Positions 1-13,902 of a DNA stretch of 64,000 nt are shown piece by piece. Where the stretch lies: contig NC_133024.1 in assembly GCF_048771995.1 (NCBI RefSeq), forward strand, positions 59,044,501 to 59,108,500. Direction: 5' to 3'. This DNA is from Taeniopygia guttata (lineage: Eukaryota > Chordata > Aves > Passeriformes > Estrildidae). The notes below the pieces were generated by a model. It saw only the letters and a program-made list of their open reading frames with translations. It did no database searches and was not told where the DNA came from. The position numbers were made by a program, and so were the translations under genes. Each line of letters starts with the position of its first letter. Position 1 is the stretch's first letter.

Positions 1-1205
1 GGACACCACTGGTGACTGGCCCCAGCTGGATGCAGCACCGCTCACCAGCACTCTCTGGGCCTGGCCATCCAGACAGTTCCTAACCCAGCACAGAGTGCTC
101 CTGTCCAAGCCATGGGCTGCCAGCTTTTCAAGGAGTGTGCTGTGGGAAACAGTGTCAAAGGCCTTGCTGAAGTCCAGGTACACATCCACAGCCTTTCCTG
201 CATCCACCAGGCAGGTCATTTGGTCATAAAAGAAGATCAGCTTGCACAAACATGACCTAGCCCTCCTAAACCCATGCTGGCTGGGTCTGATACCCCGGCC
301 ATCCTGTAAGTGTTGTGTGATAGCACTCAGTATGAACTGTTCCATAACCTTACTGCGTACTGAGGTCAGGCTAACCAACCTATAATTAACAGGATCCTCC
401 TTCTCACCCTTTTTATGAATGGGCATCACATTGGCCAGCTTCCAGTCATTTGGAACCTAACCACAGAGACAGTACTATTGGTAAATGATGGAGAGTGGCT
501 TCATAAGCTCATCTGCCAGCTCCCTCATCACCCTGGGATGGATCCCATCTGGTCCCATGGATTTATGAATATCCAAGCATCCCAGCAGTTCTCTGACTGC
601 CTCTTCTTGGACAATGGGGGGACCATTCTGCCACCCAATACCATCAGCCTACCCAAGAGGACAGCTGTCCTGAAGGGAAGTCATCTTCCCACTAAGAACT
701 GAGACAAAGAAGGCTTTAAGCACTTCTGTCTTCTCCCATCTGCAGTTACTAAGTTCCCTTCTGCATCTAATAAAGAATAAAGACTAGTCTTACTCTTCCT
801 TTTACCATTAATATATTTATAAAAACATTTTTTATTATCATTTACAAAAGTCTCCATTTTAAGTTCAAACTGAGCTTTGGCCTCCCTAATTTTTTTCCTA
901 CATACTGTAGCAGCCTTTCTAAATACTTCCTAAGAGACCTGACCCTCCTTCCAAGATAATACATTCTTTTTCTATTCCTAAATTCCTCCAAAACCTCCTT
1001 GCCCATCCAGGCTGGTTGTTTGCCTCATCAACTTATCTTTTGGCACACAGGGACAGTCTTGTTCCTGTGCCCTCAAGATCTCCATTTTGAAGCATGCCAA
1101 CCCTTCCTGAACTCCTTTGTTTTTAAGGACTGCTTCCCAAGGCACTCTCTGAATAAGTCTGGACAGACACTTCCTTTTTGGAGGGTTCCATTTGATTACA
1201 CACAT
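1..1205 (-). mobile_element. CR1 LINE fragment (ORF2: linker and reverse transcriptase), decayed
   Basis: Read on the minus strand, this stretch encodes pieces of CR1 ORF2. The reverse-transcriptase motif YLDFSKAFD is at 154-180, a KVMEQ-type segment at about 340-390, and an upstream RVPWEAVL-type linker segment within 978-1205. The frame is broken by several shifts and stops, so no active protein is made. The element's 3' end lies beyond the left edge; its 5' end appears truncated near 1205, as is usual for CR1. Orientation and order of motifs are directly visible; the family assignment rests on knowledge of avian CR1 proteins. Confidence 0.9.
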
Positions 1206-2974
1206 TCATACTAACTATAGCTTTCAAATGCATACAAACCATTACTACCAGAAAGCCTAAAACCTACCAAACAACAGAAACTCTGCAAACAATGCACAGT
1301 AAACCGTACTTAGCAAGAAAACCCATAATCCTGTGCAAACTGCCTTGAAAACTGCCGTGCTGCACCTTCAGAGACATATCACACCCCTGGTAGGCGGCTC
1401 CTATTCACCACACTCCCTAGAGGCCTCATTTAATCAGCACACTACTCAGTGACGGAGGAAGCCCTGCCTCAGACCCTCAAGCACAAGCAACACACCTGCT
1501 CAGCATTCCTACAAGCAGCCACTCAGCAACGGAGGAAGCCCCACTCTAGTCCTGCATGGCCCTCAAGTATTCATCTGACTTATTTCAGATGTCTGGCTTA
1601 GGACATGAATCATGCCTCACTTCCTTTCCATTAAGGAAAGAAAAGCTCCGTCATAATAAGACCTTACGTGTGGAGTTCAGTGTGGGTATCTACTCTGTAG
1701 AGGTTTAAAATTTAACTAAGTAAATACCACAGAAGAACAGCATGTCACATTTCTGGCAAGGCTTTGCATGTGGAAGATTTGAGGTTCCAAAATGAGAGGT
1801 GAGAAAGAAGAAATTGTCATTCTTTGACAAGCGTGTTTGTGTCTAAATGAGAATACAAATGTGGTAACCTCACTGACTGTAGTAGCACCTTTGTAGCTAC
1901 ACTGCATTTAAAATGGCAGATTTTTCTTAGGCAATACTGCAGTTATGCAGGACTGTAAATTCTACCCTTATTGCTGCCTTATGTGAAGAAGTAAATTTGC
2001 ATTCTGAAGTGTTAAAAGAATTAAACACTCACTGCAATAAAAATAGAAATAATGAGCATTCCCTTAATGAAATTTGGGCTTACTTACCCTAGTTTAAATG
2101 GCATATGAGTGGTAGTGTATAATTACTCTTGTGTCTGCTTACTGAAGCAGACACAAGCTTTATTACACTGTATTTCACATGCACATGATGATGTACAGCT
2201 GCATCAGAACCCACAGCACTCTTGGTGATTTCCTGCAAATCTCACTGCCTAAATTTCACAAATAACTAGGAAACTGCCTCACTGGTGTTCTATAAATTAC
2301 TGCCTTCCTTATAGACGATGGCTTGTTACCTCATTGCCTTCATGTTACCTTACCCTCCACTATAATTGTTTGCAACTTTTTGAGGGATGCTGTCAGATTC
2401 ACTCATCTGAACAAGTGCTTGGGGCATCTGCACCACTAGGACTACATTGTACTGAAACATCTATGATCAATATTATCTGCTTTTTTTAGAAATTTGTCTC
2501 TAGCATCATTATTTGGAACAGTCTGGCACATCTGCTGAGGGAGGGAGCACTAACATGATTACTGGAGACAGGGAAGGGACAACATTGTATTTTTTATTGG
2601 ATCTTGCGTACATGAAAGTCAAACACTAGAAAAAATTTGTTTGGGCACTCAGGATATCTCCACCACCAGGATCATTTAATGACACAATAGGCAAGTATCT
2701 GCCAAGAGTAATACAGTCACACTGGCATTGGCAAAAGAGGGCAGCAGGGGAATAGATAGGATTGGGGTTTTTTTAATTACTTTTACATAACAACAAATTT
2801 TCTATCATTTGTGGATATTTTGAATTATCCTTATGACTGAAGCCTTGACCCTATACAGATAAGCACCCTGATTTATTGCTGACAACCCTATCTACTGCTG
2901 GGAACGGGATCTGATTTTCAAGAATTGGATGATGGGGCTGGTGCTCAGGAAAGAGAGTAAGGTCCATAGGCTTA
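1206..2974. other. Non-coding stretch, likely CCDC122 intron
   Basis: I see no exon here. Between 1440 and 1570 there is a diverged internal duplication built around the phrase CGGAGGAAGCCC (two copies about 75 bp apart). A perfect 13-bp inverted repeat lies at 2128-2157. The last exon of CCDC122 was looked for on the minus strand and not found. Confidence 0.4.
2128..2157. repeat. Perfect 13-bp inverted repeat (hairpin, 4-nt loop)
   Basis: The arms 2128-2140 (CTTGTGTCTGCTT) and 2145-2157 are exact reverse complements and enclose the loop ACTG. Transcribed on either strand it would fold into a short stem-loop. It is too short for a typical microRNA precursor. Confidence 0.85.
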
Positions 2975-3480
2975 AGAGCCACAGAATATACTGAGTTGGA
3001 TGGGACCCATTAGGGCCATCAAGTCCAACTCCTAGCCCTGCACAGGACATTCCCAAGTGTCACACCATGTGTCTGAATTGTCCAAATGCTTCCTGAACTC
3101 TGTCAAGGTTTGGTGCTATGACCACTTCCCTAGGGAGGCTGTTCCAGTGCCCAACCACCACCTGGGTAAAGAACATTTTCCTGATATCCAGCCTGAACCT
3201 GCTGACACAACTTCCCTTCCCACAGATCCTGTCACTGGTCACCCCAGAGAAGAGATCAGTGCCTGCCCCTCCTTTTCCCCTCACAAGGAAGCTGAAACTG
3301 CAATGAGGGCAGAATTGACAGTCCTGCAATTCCTCAGTCTTGTCCCCTCCAGGCTGAACAGACCAAGTGATCTCAGATGCTCCTCATATGGCTTCCCCTC
3401 AAGGCCCACCTTAGCTGCCTTCCTTTGGATGATCCAAACAATTACACCAGGTGCCAGCAGTCTGTAGCTGAATTCCACCA
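2975..3480 (-). mobile_element. CR1 LINE 3' fragment
   Basis: In minus orientation this is the 3' part of a CR1: the C-terminal end of ORF2 (segments resembling SYGFPSR/LGLFSLEGTRLR and FRLDIRKMFF...HWNSLPREV) followed by the 3'UTR. The characteristic antisense phrase ATCAAGTCCAACTCC lies near 3018-3033. It is 5'-truncated and frame-broken. It is separate from the element at the left edge because it contains a different part of CR1 with its own 3' end. Confidence 0.88.
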
Positions 3481-7261
<3,781 letters not shown>

Positions 7262-7574
7262 TTCAGGCAGAAGTGAAGAACTGGAGGGATAAAAAAGGGG
7301 TGTATTGTTTTATCTTCTTTCTATTTAGTTCTTGTAGATAAGACAATACGGAGGGCTGTCCCGTGGGATCGCAGGTCGATATATTGGTTTCATTTGGTTC
7401 ATTTTTAATTAGCTAGAACAGGTTACTCAAAGATAATCACTGAGAATTAGAACACTTTCATGCAGAACCTCGTAAAATAAACTTGCGATGTGATACTGCG
7501 ATGTCCTTCCGGCTTCTCTGCAGAGCAGGCCGTCAGTTTGTGACCACAGTCCTAACTTATTTAAGCACCCTAAG

Positions 7575-7890
7575 AGCATCTTAAATGCCCGTGCTCTCGC
7601 CTTTGCCCCGAGTACCGGCGGTGCTGCGGCCGCCACAGGCCCCCGCAGCTCTCCGGGCCGCCGCCCCTCAGCCCGCCCGTCCCGCCAGCGCCGCGGCCTG
7701 CGGCAGCCCGGGGCACGGGGAGCCGGGAGAGGGGCCGATCCCGCCGGGAACTGGAGGGAACGCGGCGGGAGGGCCGCCTGAGGAAGCGTGCGGCTGTCTC
7801 AGCAGCCGTGGCAGTGGTGCCGCCCGGCTGGCCGGTGCCTGAGGCCGCCCTGCTCCGCACCCTTTGCTCCCGGGTGCCTCGAGTTACCCC
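7575..7890. promoter_or_regulatory. CpG island, probable bidirectional CCDC122/LACC1 promoter
   Basis: A sharp GC- and CpG-rich island in AT-rich surroundings, just upstream of the CCDC122 start exon and on the LACC1 side. CCDC122 and LACC1 share a head-to-head promoter in other vertebrates, and this is the only strong island between their coding starts (7261 and 13335). No TATA box is seen, as usual for such promoters. Exact start sites and the non-coding first exons were not resolved; no convincing plus-strand splice donor was found inside the island. ORFs across it are composition artefacts. Confidence 0.75.
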
Positions 7891-8211
7891 GTGCATTGCA
7901 TTAGACTGCGCTTGCTGCCGTCGTTTGTTGTGCACAGAACATCAAGTTTTCCCGGGCACCGCTGGGTTCCGAAGGACAAAAGATGCGGCTCAGTTTCCTT
8001 TGACCTATGCCGTGCCCTGCTCTGTAGCCACGGACTTGCCTCTGCCTCGCTTGTACTCCTCTAGAGAATTCTAGGGAGTTTTAACTCTAAATCACACCAT
8101 TTTTGTAACTCGATTTTAAAATTTACCTCTTTTGTGTTTTTTATAACATTTAATTTAAAATTACAAATATTATATGTTATGTTAAGCAACCTAATTATAT
8201 ATATTATATAT

Positions 8212-8521
8212 TGTGGGACTCAGATTCAGTCAAAGAAAAGAAACTGAGAGTTTCTAGTCAGGCAGACGCCTGGGAAAGAGCTGGAGAGAATGTAAATAAT
8301 TCTTTATCTCTCTTGTTCTCACATTGTTTATAGTTAAGTTCTATCACTGTGTGTCAAGCACTCTGCACCAATGATGTAGATTGTTTTCACTTCAGAACCA
8401 ATGGATTTGGCCTTTGCTAAGCTCTGTATAAAAGAGCAGTGTATTTTGAATAAATCGGAGTTTTACTCTCAGTAGCCTTCTAAGTGAGTCTTCTCATTCC
8501 CATCCTGCCTCGACAGCGACA
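8212..8521 (+). mobile_element. Solo LTR of an endogenous retrovirus
   Basis: About 310 bp starting TGTGGGACTC and ending ...CGACA, flanked by atatat (8206-8211) and gtatat (8522-8527), an imperfect target-site duplication. Inside are a TATA box (TATAAAA, 8427-8433), a polyadenylation signal (AATAAA, 8449-8454) and a pyrimidine-rich end, i.e. the U3-R-U5 order of an LTR on the plus strand. No gag/pol/env sequence is adjacent, so this is a recombined solo LTR. A GTGAGT splice-donor-like site follows the predicted start at about 8481. It lies between the shared promoter and the first LACC1 coding exon, in LACC1 sense. The ERV family was not determined. Confidence 0.78.
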
Positions 8522-9479
8522 GTATATAATATTAAGCAACTTACATATATAAATAAATATAAAAAATACTTACAGATACATTTATAACAACTATTTTATA
8601 AACTGATAGCTCATCTCTGCATATGACCTATTTATTTCATCCCTTTTCTGATATGCCATAAGCTAAATATAATATTTCATTCAGGAGAAGTCAATTGTCA
8701 TTTTTCAATATTGTTTTGTGCCCTGAATATTTTCTGACTTTTTTCTTCTCAGCATTCTGCACCAAAAATAACACCAGTAATTAGTTTTACTTCCTTAGTC
8801 TGGCTGAGGGAAAGAAATTATTGCATTGATTTCTCTCCACCAAGCAGTTCCCCTGTTAATTTTTAATGACCTAGCTCAGTCACATTTGGCGGTGGGATGG
8901 AAAGCCTCAGAGATGACCGATTTTTGCAAACTTCAGGAAAAGAGATGTCTGGGTAAGGAAGGACAAGTTTGCCTCTTCAGTCTCCTTCAGGAGGGAGAAC
9001 AAAGATTCAGCTTTCATCCCTCTGTCCAGCACATGCTGAACAGAATAGCAGGAGAGGAAATGGCAGAGCACTCACCGTGTGTATTTGGGACCTGGCAGAA
9101 ACGTAGGTTTACTGTGGTCGCAGGGAAAGGAGGAACAGGGGACAGCAATTTATGGGAAATCAAACTTTACTAATTCCTCCGTCCATTAAAAATTGCTGTC
9201 CTTTTTTTCTTGCCCCTTTCTTCCATCTATATACTAAATAGTCATGACTATGATTTTAACCCAGCTGAGGTTATGTATTTATTATCTTTTGATTCTTGCA
9301 CAAAGCCTGATATCAATCCCTCGTTTCCTTGCTTGCCTTATAACCTTTGTATTGTCCTGTCAAAGGATTAAGACTTCTTCACTTAGCTGTGTGAAATTCC
9401 CAACTGCTGCAAGGCGAAATTGCCATCCTCATTTGAGACCTGTGGCCCCAAAAGCTGACATTGTGTAACTTTTCTATCT

Positions 9480-9960
9480 AGGTCCAGATTACACTTTTTC
9501 GTGGCCGGCTGCCAAATTCTTCAGCGGAACATACAGCTACAGCTCAGAAAAGGAAACTCGTTCGCTCTGCACAAGTTTTCCTTTAACTTCTTTGCGGGGT
9601 TGTCCTGTTTGGCTGCGCCGTGCGTTCGGGGGTTGGCTTGCGGTTGTGCAAAGCTGGTGCAGCAGAAGGTGTGATCACAGCAGGGTTAACGCCGCTTCCG
9701 CCTTCAGAGCTCCCCAGGCACTTGTTAATCATGTTGGTGCCTTGCAGTACAGTTTGTTCTTTCCGGTGTACCCAGCAGCAAAGCAGGGTCCCGTCAAAAA
9801 GAAGAAATACAGGTTCCCACTGCAGCCTTGCATAGCATAGGAGTTTCCAGCTTGTGCAAATCAGCTCCAAGATTGAAAGAAGTGAGACATATAAAGCTGG
9901 AAATGTCTGTCTATTTTATCAGACGGTACCTTTCAGAATGCAATAGGATTGTCTACCTGA
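9480..9960 (+). promoter_or_regulatory. Candidate alternative LACC1 promoter with interferon-type motif
   Basis: A local rise in GC and CpG (about 9500-9720) contains GAAAAGGAAACT at 9547-9558, an exact match to the interferon-response pattern GAAANNGAAACT. Further on are a TATAAA at 9890-9895 and a strong splice-donor sequence GA|GTAAGT at 9960/9961. Together these could form a short non-coding first exon spliced to 13307. The motifs are seen; promoter activity is an inference. Confidence 0.35.
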
Positions 9961-12900
9961 GTAAGTAAACTCCTGTGTTTATGAAAACTGTGTCTGCTTC
10001 AGTATTTTCATTGTCTGTGGTGATTTCTGTTTCTTCAACCTTGCCTAAAAAAAAACCTAGGTTAAAAGAAGAAGAACATTTTATTTTAATCCAGTTTAAG
10101 AGGCTTAAATGTATTTCTTTTTCCCCCTAGTTTTTGGATTTTCTTTTTTATGTTTGCTCTTGTTGAAATTTTACACGTGCTATTAGCTCTGTTCATTTGG
10201 GCTGCTTCAGTGACCTGTTTTCTTTCTCAGGCCATCTCTTTCGGGCAAATGTTAAAGATCTCCTGCTATTTTAAGTTTCAAAAAATTATGTCTCTCAGTT
10301 TCTCTACTAATATAAGATGACCAGCAGGATTCAAGATGCAGGAAATTGTCAGCAATCTTTTCTTGGCCAACAGTGCACTTTTAAAATTAGATTTCTGGGG
10401 CTCTTGAAAATTGCTTTTTTGCATCTCTCTTCCACCCTGGGCTGTCTCTTCTCTGCAGCCTTTAAAACCTCTGCAGGTTTTATTTCCTTCATTGTTCTTT
10501 TTCTATATTCATTTTGCTTTTCTACATTTTGCTCCTGTTACCTCCCTTACCTCTCATAGTGTTATCATTTTCTTTGACCTACTTTTTTTTATATCTGTGC
10601 AAGAAAGTCTCATAACTTCCAAACGTTTGTACTGTCAGTTTCAGGAAGTGAGAAAAAGCTAATCGGTAGCTTTGGTTCAAGTTTGTGCAAGTTTTGTCTT
10701 GAATTGTTTACCAAAAAGATCAACTCCTTAAAAATCGTTAATAACTCCTTAATAAATCCTTTTTTTTTTGATATGGCTTTGATGGTACACTGGGACTGTA
10801 GAGCATGTTAATTAAAACCTGAATAACCATAAATACATCTCCCATAAGCTAAAACGTTGCTGTGCTTGGCAAGCATGTATTTTGAGAAGGTTTGGTTTGT
10901 TTTTTTTTTTTTGGAGTGACTTAGAAAGGAATCACTTTTGCTATGATTGTAAGCAAATTTATTCTGACACCACTGTCCTCACTAGGACTCTGTGATGCAA
11001 AGCTGGAAGGATACAAGGATGAATCAGCCCCATTGTTCCAATGTGTACATCCCAATAATTGCCCCTGTGGAGTCTTTGCAGTGCATACACAACTTAATAA
11101 TAATATATGCATTTACTTCTACCTCATCAAACACTTTCCTTCCACCCTTTCTTTGGTGGTATTTTTCTGGGCAAGTACAAGTACAGCAATTAACTCTATT
11201 TACCTTCCACTACTGACATATCTGAAGTGAAGCAATAATCTCATTTTGCACTACACCCCTCTGTTGTGCTGTCTTTCTGGGACTATTGGCTATACTTTGT
11301 TGGGGATTGTGCCACACTCAGTCAGGCCTCCCACAAAGAGTGTCAGGGTAGGGAAGGAAATACTCTGATTTCCCAAGTCATGGTCTTTGGCATGAGTGTG
11401 TTTCAGCACTGTTTTATTAGCAAGCTCTTTCCTCTAAAATCCATTATCAGCTGTGTGTAAGTAATACTCTACGCAAAATCAGGAGTCATAAATTCCTTGG
11501 CAGTTGCTTTTATTTGCTATCACATTTTAATATTTTCAGCTCATCTGTTTTGATAGTCACCAATTAATCTTTGTAAGTGTTCAATTCGCAGAAAGGAAAA
11601 CATCATTTTCAGTCAGGATTATTTTTCTTCCAGTCTGGGGGAAAGAACAAGGAAGAAAAAACAGAATGTTTTCTGTAAAACCCTCTCTAAATAAGCCGTC
11701 TTTTAAAACCACAAAGATCTTTGATCTCTCATTTCAGTGGAGAAATTTTGGGAATCTACAGACAAACATAAAATGCCAAGGAGTACATCACATCTACCAT
11801 AATTATAGGCCTCAAGTACACATGGAAGTAGTATTTTTGCAAGGTAATGAAGTGACGTGAAGCCAGAACATTCATGTGGTTTCAGGAAAATGAAATCTTG
11901 GGGCAGGAAAATTGTGCCAGGCATTATTTAGTGTGGTTAGTTCTGGTAGCAGAGCATTGATTTCAAAGACTTAAAAGAGTCTCAAATTCCTTGTTCCTGC
12001 AAAGATATGAATTTTCCTACAGATAAATTAATATTAATGCACAATTTGTTGCTGTGAAAAGAAAAAAAAAGATGGTGTTAAAGAATACTCTGAATTATTA
12101 TGGGGTCTTACAATTGTTGGTAAAAGTGCATATATTTGTCCTAGATCAAGCACAGTGCTTAGTCCTGAAATATACGTAGGTGTCTTCGAGGTTCCCAAAA
12201 CAGAGGGATCTAGCATTTTGTCCCAGAACTCTGGATGCCTGCACTGGAAATGGAAAGATTATCAGAGAGAGAGAAAAGAAAGTAAGACACTTGTGAGAGG
12301 ATATGTAAAATTGCCCCTCATAGCAACAGAGAGAGGAAAAGATGGATTTACAAGTTTTCTAGCTTGACAAGTTTCCTACAAGGTAGACCTAGCTGGGCTT
12401 TGATCAACAAAGTTCAAATAAAGGAAAAAAACTAACCACCAAAAGTGGACTTACACCATGGACCACAAAATAAAATGTGAATGATAGGATGATGTTGGAT
12501 AAGCTGAACACATCTTGATTCCAGAGTGCAGCTAGCATAGTGAAAAAGCTGAGGTAAGAAGTTGTGCACCATATTCTCTTGCTTTAATTTAGTTCTAAGT
12601 ACTTCTTCCATTGCAAGGTAAAGTTTCAGTAACCGCTACTGGGTTCTTGTGCATGCTGAAAAGAAGAACTACCCTGGTCATATGCTCATTCACACAAAAG
12701 TCTGAAATTAGCAAGTCAATTCTTTTGGAAATGCAGAAGGGAGAAGTACAAAAGATCTTAAGAAGGCCTATGGGAAAAAATGTCATTGCCCTCACAGCTC
12801 AGCACCCTACTGCCAGGAGGGGTAGCAGACATGAGCTCCACCTCAGACCTAAGTATGTTAAACACTTCCAAAGAAATTGTTACAGAAACTCCTCCAGTCT

Positions 12901-13334
12901 CAGGAAACTAAAGGACCTCTGTATTTGTTTGAATCATGGAAGCTGGAGGACAGCCCATCAATCATGCCAAGAAGATCCATTAGGCTAATGAAGGTTAATT
13001 GATTCAATAAATCTAATCTTATGTACCAACCTTTCATCATCCCTCTCCTGGGAAAGACCTGAAGTAGGTGGGGTGGTAGGGAAATACCTAAATGCTTAAA
13101 TACATAATTATTCCCATTTCTGCTAATTTTTCTTTGTTGGAATTTCTTTTGATGCAGCTGGGAAAGCCTAACTCAGTAATTAACTGCTATGTACCTTCTC
13201 TACACAGTATCACTGAATTAAATGCCATAACATGATTCTGTGTTTTGACTAACAGTACTGTTCTTGACTTTTTGTTTGTTTTTCATGTTTTATTACTTCT
13301 TGGCAGCTGGAGAAACCTTTAAATATCCTGGAAT

Positions 13335-13902
13335 ATGGTGGAAGCCGTACTGATAGATATGTTCAGCCTCCCAGCCAACCTGCTGAACAACATCCACGGA
13401 TTACTACACAACACTCTGGAAGCTATTGAGAAATGCTCTTCCATCCATACTCCGTTTGTTTATGTCATGTGTTGCCAGAGGCAGGGGAGTGAAAGGAAAG
13501 GTGAACAAGAGTTCTTGCTTCCAGCTCTGCGAGGTTTCCAGAGTCTAAAGAGAGGACTGGAGGTGGTATGTGCTCAGACTACAGCTGCTGCCTTATACAC
13601 CGTGAAACAGAGACTGGATGAAAAAGACCTGAGCATCATTAAAGTTATTCTCCCTACCTTAAGAAAAGACTTAATGAAAGTGTATATAGACCATCTCTTT
13701 ACAGCAGTCTACCAGTTTGAATTTGAGGATTTACAGGTTGTACCTGACAGTGAAAGCCTGCAAATATCAGAACATCAGCATGGAGGGCAAATGCTTCCTT
13801 CACAGGATGTGGAACTCATCCAAAGTGAGATTCAGATGTACTTGGAAAGCCTGCCAAGCCTGAAAGGGGAGCTCACCATCCTCAGATCTTCCCTGATCCC
13901 AG
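13335..13902 (+). CDS. LACC1: LACC1 coding exon 1
   Basis: 189 codons plus one base. The exon begins at 13307 after the acceptor ttggcag with 28 nt of 5'UTR; the donor is gtagag at 13903. Reading on past the donor gives 23 more codons to a stop at 13973, an intron read-through only. Confidence 0.95.

Larger units (their letters stand above)
7891..13306. other. LACC1 upstream / 5' intron region
   Basis: Apart from the solo LTR and the candidate regulatory segment at 9480-9960, this is non-coding sequence with T-rich runs near 10760 and 10900. Open frames at 8826-9173 and 12611-12988 have no recognisable family and no exon structure. If LACC1 starts in the CpG island this is mostly its first intron, ending at the acceptor cttggcag before 13307. 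Confidence 0.6.

Noticed and set aside
3057..3467. 136-codon plus-strand frame
   Set aside because: It is the antisense of a CR1 3' fragment.
7427..7935. Open frames across the first CpG island, including an Ala-rich minus-strand frame
   Set aside because: GC-rich composition; they do not continue into CCDC122 exon 1 with a good donor and match no known product.
12611..12988. 125-codon plus-strand frame upstream of LACC1
   Set aside because: Located in the presumed 5' intron; no family resemblance and no in-frame link to the LACC1 start.
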